DNA from: Actinoplanes aureus
GTDB taxonomy: Bacteria; Actinomycetota; Actinomycetes; Mycobacteriales; Micromonosporaceae
Length of the DNA stretch: 64,000 nucleotides
Reading direction: 5' to 3'
Assembly: GCF_015704865.1 (NCBI RefSeq)
Contig: NZ_JADQTO010000003.1
Coordinates: 553,955-617,954, forward strand
Part shown: one piece after another, positions 1-7,906 of the stretch
Numbering within the stretch: the first letter of the stretch is position 1
How the letters are laid out: each line of letters starts with the position of its first letter
The notes under the pieces: generated by a model
Seen by the model: the letters and a program-made list of their open reading frames with translations, nothing else
Told to the model about the DNA's origin: nothing
The model's database searches: none
Program-made: the position numbers and the translations under genes

Positions 1-204
1 GGCGAAGATGTCGTAGGTCCGGCGCCCCAGCAGCAGGGCGTCCATGCCCCGCATCCCGTCGCCGACCTGCTGGCCGACGGTCTCGTCGATCAGCGGCGCC
101 TGCCATCCGCCGAACGGGAAACCCTCCGGGTCCTCCTCGCGACCACCCGGCGCCTGGCCGACCAGATCGAGCGTCGTGAACAGGTCGATGTGGATCAAGC
201 CCAT
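1..204 (-). CDS. Dihydrofolate-reductase-family protein, N-terminal part (cut by window edge)
   Basis: The 68 visible residues begin MGLIHIDLFTTLDLVGQAPG and include GRRTYDIF, both typical of the RibD C-terminal/DHFR-like family of small stand-alone actinobacterial proteins. These are often encoded next to ArsR/SRPBCC pairs. The substrate is unknown, and a role as a true DHFR is unlikely from family experience. The ATG at 204 is preceded by a strong GAGGAGGA ribosome site. The gene is divergent from the ArsR regulator at 307, and the operator at 275-304 lies between them. The C-terminal half falls outside the window. Confidence 0.8.
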   Translation of the reverse strand, partial: MGLIHIDLFTTLDLVGQAPGGREEDPEGFPFGGWQAPLIDETVGQQVGDGMRGMDALLLGRRTYDIFA

Positions 205-274
205 GGTGTCCTCCTCGTTGTGTTACCAGGTTTTCCCTTCAGACCGGCGCGGGCTCGCAAATTCATCGCATAGG

Positions 275-304
275 CGGAAGCGTAACCAGTAGGTTACGCT
301 TCCG
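275..304. promoter_or_regulatory. ArsR operator candidate: 13-bp perfect inverted repeat
   Basis: Arms CGGAAGCGTAACC and GGTTACGCTTCCG are separated by AGTA. The palindrome ends two bases before the GTG of the ArsR gene at 307, in the divergent intergenic space, so it could control both directions. Its size and symmetry fit an ArsR/SmtB-type dimer site. The assignment to this regulator is inference from position. Confidence 0.75.
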
Positions 305-306
305 GG

Positions 307-672
307 GTGGATGACGTGGCCGCGGCGATCGCCGACCCGGTTCGGCGGGCGATTCTGGAGCTGCTCCGGGAGCAGCCGCTGCCCGCGCGCCGGATCGCCG
401 AGCGCTTCCCGATCAGCCGGCCGGCCGTCAGCCGGCACCTGCGGGTGCTGCGTGAGTGCGGCCTGGTCCGCGACATCCCCGCCGGGCGCGAGCGCCACTA
501 CCACCTGGACCCGTCCCGGTTCGGCGAGCTCAGCGCCTGGCTCTCCGGATTCACTTCCCGCGCCGCGGTGTGGGGCCAGCGGCTCGACGCGCTGGAGACC
601 GAGGTTCATCGCACCCGCCGCGACCGCCGCCGGGGCGGCGCGGCTCCCGACCGACTGGAGGACACCGCGTGA
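307..672 (+). CDS. ArsR-family winged-helix repressor
   Basis: This 121-residue protein has a winged helix at about residues 3-85. The recognition-helix segment ISRPAVSRHLRVLRECGLV and the opening DPVRRAILELLRE are typical of the ArsR group that pairs with SRPBCC/AHSA1 proteins. No metal-binding Cys motif is seen, so metal sensing is unlikely. The GTG start at 307 directly abuts a 13-bp inverted repeat, which leaves almost no leader; translation from a leaderless transcript is possible. The stop overlaps the GTG of the next gene in a GTGA junction, so the two are translationally coupled. Confidence 0.88.
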   Translation: MDDVAAAIADPVRRAILELLREQPLPARRIAERFPISRPAVSRHLRVLRECGLVRDIPAGRERHYHLDPSRFGELSAWLSGFTSRAAVWGQRLDALETEVHRTRRDRRRGGAAPDRLEDTA

Positions 673-1151
673 CCACCACACCGACCGGACAGGTCGACGG
701 CGACAAACTGATTTTGACCAGGATCTTCCGGGCCGACATCGACGATGTCTGGGCCAGCGTCACCGATCCGGAGAGGACCGCGAGGTGGTATGGCGCCTGG
801 AAAGGCGACGCGGCACCGGGCCGCACGATTCAAGTGCAGATGGTGTACGAGGAAGGCGCGCCCTGGACACAGATGCGCATCGACGCCTGCGAACCGCCGA
901 GCCGGCTCTCCCTGTCCAGCATCGGCATGCCCGAGGAGTGGCGCCTCGACCTGCTGCTCAGCCACGCCGACGGCCGCACCGAGCTACGTTTCGTGCACCA
1001 CCTGACGCCCTCCGACGGCGTCGGCGAGGTCGGCCCCGGCTGGGAGTACTACCTGGACCTGCTGGTCACGTCCCGCGACGGCGGAGCGCAGCCCGACTTC
1101 GGCGACTACTACCCGGCCATGAAGGCGTACTACGAGGGCCTGACCACCTGA
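669..1151 (+). CDS. SRPBCC (AHSA1-like) domain protein
   Basis: This 160-residue single-domain START/Bet v1-like protein has the opening LTRIFRADIDDVWASVTDPE and WYGAW, the usual first strand and helix of the AHSA1 branch. Such proteins form a hydrophobic ligand cavity; the ligand here is unknown. The GTG at 669 overlaps the stop of the ArsR gene, which fixes the start although the frame is open further upstream. The ArsR-SRPBCC operon pattern recurs at 36.1-36.9 kb in this window, and a DHFR-like gene is divergent. Confidence 0.85.
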   Translation: MTTTPTGQVDGDKLILTRIFRADIDDVWASVTDPERTARWYGAWKGDAAPGRTIQVQMVYEEGAPWTQMRIDACEPPSRLSLSSIGMPEEWRLDLLLSHADGRTELRFVHHLTPSDGVGEVGPGWEYYLDLLVTSRDGGAQPDFGDYYPAMKAYYEGLTT

Positions 1152-1202
1152 GGCGCCCGACGGAGCCCTGAGCGGTCAGCGCCGCGTCATCGTGTGTGTG
1201 GA

Positions 1203-1397
1203 TCAGCCGCTTCGCCGGTTGCCGTACTGGCGAGGGCTCTGGACCGTGCCGGAGCGGACCGGGCGCTGGCCCTGGGTACCCATGGCGGGATTGGCAGCCG
1301 TCTTACCTTTGGCTCGGCGCGCCGCCCGGTTGGCGAAGGGCTCGGGCGACTCCTCGGCTTCCGGTTCGGTGTTGCCGTCCGCGGCGGATTCGGTCAT
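1203..1397 (-). CDS. Small basic conserved hypothetical protein
   Basis: This is a 64-residue protein with an acidic N-terminal third (TESAADGNTEPEAEESPEP) and a basic middle (NRAARRAKGK). It has no membrane segment and is probably disordered. An excellent AAGGAGG site sits six bases upstream of the ATG at 1397, so it is very likely translated. Function is unknown. Small proteins with a similar NRAARRAKGK segment are familiar to me from Micromonosporaceae, but I cannot verify a family here. Confidence 0.65.
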   Translation of the reverse strand: MTESAADGNTEPEAEESPEPFANRAARRAKGKTAANPAMGTQGQRPVRSGTVQSPRQYGNRRSG

Positions 1398-1504
1398 CGG
1401 TGCCTCCTTGGTGCTGTTCAGGACCGGACAACGTACGTCCGTAACTGAACTCTAGTCGCGGCGCTGCTCGGCACGCCGCCGGTACAGAGGGTGAGGCCCC
1501 CGGA

Positions 1505-2197
1505 CTACCGATGTACGAGCGGTTCGGGGCGCGGCACCTGCGCCGTAGTGCGCCACCAGCGGCGTGACGCCAGGCCGGCCAGCACGGCGCCGGCGGCGTT
1601 GACCAGCACGTCGTCGACGGAGGACACCCGGTCGAGCCGCAGCACGTACTGTGCGGTTTCGACCAGGACCGAGCAGCCGGCCGCGAGCGCCAGGATGCGC
1701 GGGACGGACGCCAGCGCCGCGAATCGCATCGGGGCGAAGAACCCCAGCGCCGCGAAGATCAGCAGGTTGCCGCCGATCCCGATCGGCCCCATCGTGACCA
1801 GATCCCGCAGCGGGACCAGACTCACCCGGCCGGAGACGATGCCGGCTCCCGGGCCCGGCATCATGGTGAGCCATACGAGCGGCACCGTCCCGTAGACCAT
1901 GCCGACCTCGGCCAGCGACGTCCGCCACGCCGAGGTGCCGCCTGCGGCGCGCCGGAACCGCGCCAGCGCCCACACCACCAGAGCGGCCAACGGCAGGCCC
2001 ACCAGCATCATGAGCAGCACACCGTTCTCCGTGTCGTAGCAGCCGTGCCACCGTCCGGCCAGGCACCTCGGAGCCGACATCAGGAGTGGCCGCCGCACGG
2101 CGTACGCGATGATCGCCACCCCCGCGATCGCCAGGCCGACCAGCACGAACCCGCGGGTGCGGCGGGGTGCTGGTGACAGGGTTGCGCCTCGGTTCAT
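1505..2197 (-). CDS. VanZ-like membrane protein
   Basis: This 230-residue protein has about five hydrophobic segments (near residues 16-34, 58-80, 95-113, 140-158, 165-183). The C-terminal signature ETAQYVLRLDRVSSVDDVLV, followed by NAAGAVLAGL, is characteristic of the VanZ family. VanZ gives low-level teicoplanin resistance in enterococci, but most actinobacterial homologues have no known role, so resistance should not be assumed. The ATG at 2197 is the natural start. The gene is monocistronic, with a stem-loop upstream at 2214-2244. Confidence 0.8.
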   Translation of the reverse strand: MNRGATLSPAPRRTRGFVLVGLAIAGVAIIAYAVRRPLLMSAPRCLAGRWHGCYDTENGVLLMMLVGLPLAALVVWALARFRRAAGGTSAWRTSLAEVGMVYGTVPLVWLTMMPGPGAGIVSGRVSLVPLRDLVTMGPIGIGGNLLIFAALGFFAPMRFAALASVPRILALAAGCSVLVETAQYVLRLDRVSSVDDVLVNAAGAVLAGLASRRWWRTTAQVPRPEPLVHR

Positions 2198-2213
2198 GCC
2201 GCTATTGAAGCCG

Positions 2214-2244
2214 GAAGATCGTATCGCTCGCGTACGCGATCTTC
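2214..2244. terminator. Stem-loop between VOC-protein gene and vanZ-like gene
   Basis: GAAGATCG at 2214-2221 pairs with CGATCTTC at 2237-2244, with a 15-base loop. On the minus strand it follows the stop of the VOC protein (2270) and precedes the VanZ-like start. It could be a weak terminator for the former or a regulatory site for the latter. There is no long U tract, so the role is uncertain. Confidence 0.4.
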
Positions 2245-2269
2245 TTATGCCCGCGATACAAACTTCGCG

Positions 2270-3007
2270 TCAGTGCGGGGCGAGAACGCAGAACAGGTTG
2301 CCCTCCGGGTCGGCCAGGACATGCCACGAAACCTCGCCCTGGCCGACGTCGGCGTCGGTGGCGCTCAGAGCCCGGAGCCGGGCCACCTCCGCCTCTTGAT
2401 CATCGCCGGGGTACGGCACCACATCGAGATGAATGCGATTCCACCCGGTCCTCGGGCCGGACGTGCGGAGGAACTCCAGGTACGGGCCGACGCCCTTGGC
2501 CGAACGCAGCCGCGCGTGATCGTCGGTCACCTCGTGCAGGGTCCAGTCCATCGCCTCGTCCCAGAACCGGGCCATCGCCCGCGGATCGCCGCAGTCGACC
2601 ACCACCGCGGCGATCGGCCCGGTGTCCCGGTAGATCTCCCGGGGCTCCAGCACGCAGAACACGTTGCCCTCCGGGTCGGCCAGGACGGTCCACGGGACGT
2701 CGCCCTGGCCGACGTCGGCGGGCGTCGCACCGAGATCCTTCAGGCGCGCGACCAACTCGGCCTGATGGGCCGCCGAGGTGGTGGCGAGATCGAGGTGCAC
2801 GCGGTCCCGCACCGTTTCGGGGTCGGGGACAGCGATGACGTCGATGGAGACGGCGGCCGGGTCGGGCCAGACGAAGCCCGCGGGTCCCACGGCGGTCACA
2901 CCGGGTCGCTCGGCGAAGACATCCCAGCCGAGCGCCGCCGCCCAGAACCGGCCGAGCGCCGAGTTGTCCCGGGCCTTGAAATTCACCTGACCGAGCCGCA
3001 GTGCCAT
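2270..3007 (-). CDS. Two-domain VOC (glyoxalase-like) protein
   Basis: This 245-residue protein consists of two tandem glyoxalase/bleomycin-resistance-like modules. The halves are internally similar: ADVGQGDVPWTVLADPEGNV in the first and ADVGQGEVSWHVLADPEGNL in the second, each followed by FCVL. This is the pattern of the actinobacterial glyoxalase-like superfamily. The ligand is unknown, and true glyoxalase I activity is not implied. ATG at 3007 (MALRLGQVNFKARD) begins exactly at the first domain; the longer open frame upstream is not needed. Confidence 0.85.
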   Translation of the reverse strand: MALRLGQVNFKARDNSALGRFWAAALGWDVFAERPGVTAVGPAGFVWPDPAAVSIDVIAVPDPETVRDRVHLDLATTSAAHQAELVARLKDLGATPADVGQGDVPWTVLADPEGNVFCVLEPREIYRDTGPIAAVVVDCGDPRAMARFWDEAMDWTLHEVTDDHARLRSAKGVGPYLEFLRTSGPRTGWNRIHLDVVPYPGDDQEAEVARLRALSATDADVGQGEVSWHVLADPEGNLFCVLAPH

Positions 3008-3039
3008 GCCGCCGATCCTATGCGCGGCTGACGGCGGTC

Positions 3040-3684
3040 CTACCGCGAGGACCACCAGGTTGACGGTGCCGCGGAGGTGAAGCCGAGGGACTCGTACAGC
3101 GGCTTGCCCAGCCGCGAGGCGGTGAGGGTGACCGGCAGCGCGGCGAGGGGTGCGAGCGAGCCGAGCATCACCGCCCGCCCCACCCCGCGGGAGCGGAACT
3201 TCGACGGCGTACCGACCCAGTAGTGGCTGCCGAATCCGTTGTCCACAACGGTCACGCACGCCCCGGCGACCTCACCGTCGAGCCGGGCGACGAACACGTC
3301 CACACCCGGCTCCTCCAGCAGAGCCATGGGGAACATCTCGCCACCCCGGTAAGGCTCGAACCGGGTCAGCTCGAAGCCGGCGATCACGGCCCGCTCAGCC
3401 GCGTGCAGATCCTCCTCGTGCCGCACCCGGATGACGTCCACCGCCGGCCGCGCGACCGGACCGGGCGGGCGCAGCATGACCGGCATCTGCCAGCTGCGCA
3501 GGCCCAGGTGGCTCAACTCGGTCGCGCTGAACGGGTCTTCGGCGTCCACCGGGCCGGGGGCGCGGTGCGCCAGCTCGGCGATCTCGGCAAGCTCGTCGGC
3601 GGCCAGGCCGGGCTGCTGAAGGAGGATACGCAGGCCGGCACGCTCATCGCCGGCAACGGCGAGGAAGCCGGCGCGCCGGATCAC
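3040..3684 (-). CDS. GNAT-type N-acetyltransferase, start uncertain
   Basis: The GNAT core is at about residues 120-205, with acetyl-CoA loop residues FRSRGVGRAVM and a terminal LYESLGF. The first ordinary start is GTG at 3684, but the same frame continues upstream without a stop. It reads protein-like sequence there (LAEAPLRQARNSAAFWAATG then RARGHD), suggesting the true N-terminus lies up to 30 residues further on, near 3777, perhaps at a CTG codon. It would then overlap the end of the methyltransferase gene at 3774. Substrate unknown. Confidence 0.72.
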   Translation of the reverse strand: MIRRAGFLAVAGDERAGLRILLQQPGLAADELAEIAELAHRAPGPVDAEDPFSATELSHLGLRSWQMPVMLRPPGPVARPAVDVIRVRHEEDLHAAERAVIAGFELTRFEPYRGGEMFPMALLEEPGVDVFVARLDGEVAGACVTVVDNGFGSHYWVGTPSKFRSRGVGRAVMLGSLAPLAALPVTLTASRLGKPLYESLGFTSAAPSTWWSSR

Positions 3685-3773
3685 GTCGTGCCCGCGGGCG
3701 CGCCCGGTCGCGGCCCAGAAGGCGGCCGAGTTGCGGGCTTGGCGCAGCGGTGCCTCGGCGAGGCCGGCGGCGT

Positions 3774-4601
3774 TCAGAGCGGGCTTCTCGTCGTTCGTGC
3801 GACTGCCCCGTAGCCGGTGGCTTCGGCGGGGGTGGGACGAGGTCCCGGCTGCGGCCGCCAGTCGGAGACCGAGACGATGCCCGGTTCCAGTACCTCGAGA
3901 CCGTCGAAGAAGCGCGAGACCTCCGCCAACGGGCGGGGACAGAACATCGGCTTGATGCCCTTGTTCACCGCGTCCATGGCGGCGATCGTCTCCGCGTCGA
4001 GCGGGTCGAACGTCGCATGCGACAGCACCAGGTAACTGCCGGCCGGCAGCGCGGCGACCAGCTGCCGCACGATGTCGTACGGATTCTCCTGGTCCTCGAC
4101 GAAATGCAGGAGGGCCACGAGCAGCAGCGCGACCGGCTGCGAGAAGTCCAGCGTGCTCCGCAGGGTCGGATCGGCGAGGATCTTCTCCGGGGTTCTCGCG
4201 TCGGCGTCGATGTAGGCGGTGGCGCCTTCCGCGGAGCTGGTCAGCAGCGCCCGGGCATGCACGAGCACGAGCGGGTCGTTGTCGACATAGACGATCCGCG
4301 ACTCGGGGGCGATCCGCTGCGCGACGTCGTGCACGTTGTCGGCGGTCGGCAGTCCGGTGCCGATGTCCAGGAATTGCCGGACGCCCGCCTCGGCGGCGAG
4401 GAACCGCACCGCCCGCTGCATGAAGGCACGGTTCTCCCGGGCGGCGGTGCGGATGTGGGGGAAGACCGCGGCGATCGCCTCGGCCGCGTCGCGGTCGGCC
4501 TGGAAGTTGTCCTTGCCGCCCAGCCAGTAGTCGTACCGGCGCGCGGGATGCGGTTTGGTCATGTCAATCCGGGCCGCGGCGTCTGAGCTGTCGGTACTCA
4601 C
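3774..4601 (-). CDS. DUF574 S-adenosylmethionine-dependent methyltransferase
   Basis: This is a member of the actinobacterial SAM methyltransferase family PF04672. It has the N-terminal hallmark HPARRYDYWLGGKDNF, SAM-site FLDIGTGLPT, and acidic motif YVDNDPLVLVHA, where the aspartate would hold the SAM ribose. The family is expanded in actinomycetes with mostly unknown substrates. GTG at 4601 is chosen because AGGGGGA lies just upstream; ATGs at 4622 and 4667 are alternatives. The C-terminus overlaps the likely real start of the acetyltransferase, so the pair is probably co-transcribed. Confidence 0.85.
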   Translation of the reverse strand: MSTDSSDAAARIDMTKPHPARRYDYWLGGKDNFQADRDAAEAIAAVFPHIRTAARENRAFMQRAVRFLAAEAGVRQFLDIGTGLPTADNVHDVAQRIAPESRIVYVDNDPLVLVHARALLTSSAEGATAYIDADARTPEKILADPTLRSTLDFSQPVALLLVALLHFVEDQENPYDIVRQLVAALPAGSYLVLSHATFDPLDAETIAAMDAVNKGIKPMFCPRPLAEVSRFFDGLEVLEPGIVSVSDWRPQPGPRPTPAEATGYGAVARTTRSPL

Positions 4602-4755
4602 CTGGATCCCCCTGTCGTCCATGGCGCGAGGCGGCCGATTGTACGAGATCCGGTCTGTGAGATCCATTCGTGTCCATCGTCGGGCGTGGACAGATCATCG
4701 CCTGTCGGCCGACACGGGATGGCCGTTCGGACGACGCTATCGGTGGCCGGACGTG

Positions 4756-5274
4756 ATGACGTGGGGTGTGCCGCACATCGATTTGCCGCCACTGCCCGGG
4801 ATCGCCGGTTTGCTGGCCGGCTACCCGCAGACCGCCGGTCCGCTCAACAGCCTCGCCGAGACCCTGTTGCGGGGTCCTTCGCCGCTCACCCCGGAGCAGC
4901 GGGAGACCATCGCCGCGTACGTGTCCCGCCGCAACGAATGCACCTTCTGCTTCCAGACCCACGACGCCGTGGCGCGGTGGTTGCGCCGCGATGACGGATC
5001 CGGCGCGACGGATTCCCTGATGACCGTGTTGCTGGCCATCGCGGACAAGGTGCGCGTGGACGGCCGATCGGTGACCGCCGACGACATCGAACAGGCCCGC
5101 GCGGCCGGGGCCGACGACCGAACCATTCACGACACCGTGCTCATCGCGGCTGCGTTCAGCATGTTCAACCGATATGTGGACGGACTCAACACCTTCACCC
5201 CGACGGATCCGGGCGATTACGAAAGGCATGCCCGCGCGCTGGCCGAGAACGGCTACCTGCGACCGCCGATCTGA
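4756..5274 (+). CDS. AhpD-like / carboxymuconolactone decarboxylase-family protein
   Basis: This 172-residue protein carries the AhpD core. ECTFCFQTHDAVA (about residues 58-70) has the CxxC plus downstream His arrangement used by AhpD-like peroxidases for proton relay and disulfide exchange. The family includes alkylhydroperoxidases that work with lipoyl adaptor proteins; the natural substrate here is unknown. ATG at 4756 follows GTG at 4753 and gives the usual N-terminus. It is divergent from the DUF574 gene. Downstream lies a copy of the dispersed 115-bp repeat. Confidence 0.83.
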   Translation: MTWGVPHIDLPPLPGIAGLLAGYPQTAGPLNSLAETLLRGPSPLTPEQRETIAAYVSRRNECTFCFQTHDAVARWLRRDDGSGATDSLMTVLLAIADKVRVDGRSVTADDIEQARAAGADDRTIHDTVLIAAAFSMFNRYVDGLNTFTPTDPGDYERHARALAENGYLRPPI

Positions 5275-5295
5275 GCAGCGTCTGCCTATCAGTCA

Positions 5296-5410
5296 CGCTT
5301 CTTCGGGGTACGCGTAATCGCCGTCCCGCCGAAGCCCGACCCGTCCCCGCCCTCCCACCGCGAGCCAGGCTTGCCGCCCAGGCCCCAGCGCGCCCGCCGG
5401 GAAACACCAT
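5296..5410 (-). repeat. Dispersed 115-bp intergenic repeat, copy A
   Basis: Read on the minus strand the copy opens with TGTTTCCCGGCGG and ends with GCGTACCCCGAAGAAGCG. The same layout appears at 12852-12964, 21638-21751 and 21873-21986. This copy sits 21 bases after the AhpD-like gene, in a convergent gap. No transposase is nearby. It resembles a REP/MITE-type non-autonomous repeat or a 3'-end RNA element. Confidence 0.8.
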
Positions 5411-5593
5411 CCCGCCGGCGAAACGTGGTTCATCAGGTGCGCTGGAGCGCCCTCGTTCAACCGCACAACCGCCGGATACTCCCAGGGCGCCTGGGTCAGG
5501 TTCGTAGCTACTGCCACGAACTTGACCCGGTGTGCAATTTCCGCACCGAGGACCTGTGCAGGCTGCGCCGGCCCGTGGAGGATCGCGACGTGT

Positions 5594-5680
5594 CGGCACT
5601 TCTTCTACACGCCCGGAACCGACCTCGGCTACATGCCGGAGGTGACCGCCTTCCTTGCGGAAATCCTCATCGAGGATTAG
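5594..5680 (+). pseudogene. Possible C-terminal gene remnant
   Basis: In the 266-base space between repeat copy A and the HTH gene, one frame reads RHFFYTPGTDLGYMPEVTAF followed by LAEILIED and TAG. This looks like the amphipathic end of a folded protein but has no start or upstream partner. The remainder of 5411-5676 shows nothing convincing. I do not recognise the family, and the call is tentative. Confidence 0.25.
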
Positions 5681-6885
5681 CGCACCGGGCGGGCAATGCG
5701 AGCGCGGGCATACCTGTGTGCCTCCTGCCATGCCGCGGTATCCACGTCCGACAGATCGTGCGCCGCAACGAAGCGAATTCTGGTGAACCGATGAAGGCCG
5801 AACGGGAATGAGCTAGGGCCGTATACTTCGAACAGCAGTTGAAAATTCCTGGCTCCGTCGAGCTTGTCCGCCGCGTCTTCGAGCGACTGCAGGCCGGCGG
5901 CCGACAACAGGAGATCGACAGCCCGCGTGCCGATCCCGTTGGCACCTTCGAATACAGTGAGGTGCGGAGTGGCTCGATGTGCGCGAACCAGATCCGGAAA
6001 TCTCGGATCCAGAAAGTTGGGCAATCGGCTGACGATCAGATAGTTGTTGTACGGCACGGCGAGATGCCTGCCGTTCACCGAAACGGAATCCTCGGATGGA
6101 ATGGTCTGAACCTCGGGTGACGCCGTTTGACTGTCCACCAGCGGCCAAATCTGGTCCTCGACGGCGCCGACGTGCTCCATCGAATAGCCGACATGCATGG
6201 AGTCCGCGACGCTCGGATCGTCCTCGTTCGAAACTCCCCACCACCTGAGGGGGACTACCGCGTCCCTGCGGCGCGTCAGTTGCCGAGTCGACGGACCCTC
6301 GAACTCCCACGCTATGGACGTTTCCTGAGTCGACGTCGGCCCACCCGCGACAACGATGTCGCCTGCCAGTTGCAGGCCGATGTTAGGGCGGAATTCGTCG
6401 ACCGAGATGTTTCGCGACTCAAGTGCGGCAGCAATAGCAACGCCCGCCGCCCAGTTGTCAGGATGGTAGCGTCCCGGCCCGTCATATCGGCGCCGGCCCA
6501 GCGCGTAGTCGAAGAGTGGGGCGTCGCCACCGGACATCGCAGCCGGCGAGAAGAGCAAGCGGAACAGGTTCCGCGCGTCCCTGCCGGCCCTCGACTTCTC
6601 CCATACGATGTGCTTCGTGGCGTCGTAGAAGATATTCAGCGCTAAAACTCCGAGAATTGACGTGCCGGCCCTCAAGAGCGCTCGCCGGCTCAGTACGCTC
6701 TCGGACAGCTGTTCACGGAGTTTGCGACGGCGGTAGGCGGCAACGTACTCGGGGCGGATCTGAAACTTCCCGGCTAATTTGACAGCCGGAAGCTCGCCCG
6801 ACCTTATCAACTCACGGACGTCTTCCGTCTTGACCCCGAGAATTCGCGCGGCGTCTCCCGTGGTCAGATTGTTGCTCCGTGCCAT
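5677..6885 (-). CDS. Excisionase-type HTH protein with membrane anchor and unknown C-terminal domain
   Basis: This is a 402-residue protein. Residues about 8-55 form a MerR/excisionase-type DNA-binding helix (LTTGDAARILGVKTEDVREL, then a short wing). A basic stretch and one hydrophobic segment (TSILGVLALNIF, about residues 78-92) follow, then a roughly 290-residue soluble domain I do not recognise. ATG at 6885 has AAGGGTG upstream, so the 11-residue extension to 6918 is not used. The gene and its flanks use more A/T at third positions than neighbours, a sign of transfer. Function unknown; an HTH tethered to the membrane would be unusual. Confidence 0.65.
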   Translation of the reverse strand: MARSNNLTTGDAARILGVKTEDVRELIRSGELPAVKLAGKFQIRPEYVAAYRRRKLREQLSESVLSRRALLRAGTSILGVLALNIFYDATKHIVWEKSRAGRDARNLFRLLFSPAAMSGGDAPLFDYALGRRRYDGPGRYHPDNWAAGVAIAAALESRNISVDEFRPNIGLQLAGDIVVAGGPTSTQETSIAWEFEGPSTRQLTRRRDAVVPLRWWGVSNEDDPSVADSMHVGYSMEHVGAVEDQIWPLVDSQTASPEVQTIPSEDSVSVNGRHLAVPYNNYLIVSRLPNFLDPRFPDLVRAHRATPHLTVFEGANGIGTRAVDLLLSAAGLQSLEDAADKLDGARNFQLLFEVYGPSSFPFGLHRFTRIRFVAAHDLSDVDTAAWQEAHRYARARIARPVR

Positions 6886-7060
6886 TCGAGCACCCTTGAT
6901 AAAGATCAGTGATCTCAAACGAGGTTGGGGGAGATTACTTCCCGGATGCTACCGGCGATGACCTGATGGCGGCCACAGGCGACTGCCTCCGGCTGGCGCG
7001 TGGCCCGGCCGTGAACCCACGGACTGATCTTCCTGATCGACTCATGCAAGAATCCGTAGC

Positions 7061-7558
7061 GTGACGAAGGTGAATGTCAGGCCGATGTTTCCGGAGGAGT
7101 TCGACGAATGGCAGACCGAATTCGCCGCCGCCTACGCACAGGAGCAGGTTTCGGCCGGCACCTGGACGGCCGAAGAGGCCCTCACCCGGGCTAGGGAAAG
7201 CAACGCGTCCCTACTGCCGCGGGGGTTGGCCACTCCCGACATGATCATCCTGACCGGTGTACTGGCCGACGACACACCGATCGGACGGCTCTGGATCTCC
7301 CTGACGCACCCACGCGGCGTCCGGCACTGCGCCTTCCTCTACCTCATCGAGGTGGCCGAGGAACACCGGGGCCAAGGTCTGGGGCGAGCACTGCTCACCG
7401 CCGCGGAGGCGGCCGCTCGAGAACACGGCGCCCGCGCTCTCGAGCTCAACGTGTTCGCGTCGAATACCTCCGCGATCAGCCTCTACCGCACCGCCGGCTA
7501 TCAGGTCACCACCCAGCGGATGCGCAGAGACCTGACAGGCGTTACCGGTAAGCGCTGA
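7061..7558 (+). CDS. GNAT-family N-acetyltransferase
   Basis: This 165-residue GNAT protein has the acetyl-CoA pyrophosphate loop EEHRGQGLGRALL (about residues 110-122) and a C-terminal SNTSAISLYRTAGYQ, the usual motif B region. The substrate cannot be told from sequence; the family modifies small amines, amino acids or protein N-termini. The start is GTG at 7061, with no strong ribosome site visible. It is separate from the following dodecin gene. Confidence 0.85.
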   Translation: MTKVNVRPMFPEEFDEWQTEFAAAYAQEQVSAGTWTAEEALTRARESNASLLPRGLATPDMIILTGVLADDTPIGRLWISLTHPRGVRHCAFLYLIEVAEEHRGQGLGRALLTAAEAAAREHGARALELNVFASNTSAISLYRTAGYQVTTQRMRRDLTGVTGKR

Positions 7559-7650
7559 ACCGGCGCGAACGCTCGCGGGTGTCCGGCCGGTGGGAGAGGC
7601 TGTGAGGGCGCGGCGTCACCGGGGCGCCCGCGGAGCTACGGGAGGCTGTC

Positions 7651-7860
7651 GTGAGCAACCACGTGTACCGGCTCAGTGAGATCGTCGGGAGCAGTCCGAC
7701 AAGCGTCGACGACGCGATTCGTACCGCTATCCGGAAAGCGGCCCAGACGGTGCGCAACATCGAGTGGTTCGAGGCCAAGGAGATCCGTGGGCAGGTGGTC
7801 GACGGCGACGTCGCGCACTACCAGGTGTTGCTGAAGATCGGATTCCGGGTCGAGGACTGA
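7651..7860 (+). CDS. Dodecin-family flavin-binding protein
   Basis: This 69-residue protein has the full dodecin layout: VYRLSEIVGSSPTSVDDAIR, a short helix, IEWFEAKEIRGQVVDG with the Trp that stacks on flavin, and a closing YQVLLKIGFRVED strand. Dodecins assemble into hollow dodecamers that store or buffer riboflavin/FMN. The length matches the family (65-75 residues). It stands alone between an acetyltransferase and a PilZ protein. Confidence 0.92.
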   Translation: MSNHVYRLSEIVGSSPTSVDDAIRTAIRKAAQTVRNIEWFEAKEIRGQVVDGDVAHYQVLLKIGFRVED

Positions 7861-7906
7861 CGCGTTCCGGCGATGCGCGCCGCCCGCGGCCGGTAACGTC
7901 CGAGGG

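Noticed and set aside
1492..2197. VanZ-like protein taken as evidence of glycopeptide resistance
   Set aside because: No vanHAX or vanRS genes are present, and VanZ-fold proteins are common in actinomycetes without resistance roles.
5293..5517. Minus-strand 74-codon frame ending in repeat copy A
   Set aside because: About half of it is the dispersed repeat read as protein. The same repeat is read in different contexts elsewhere, so coding is not supported.
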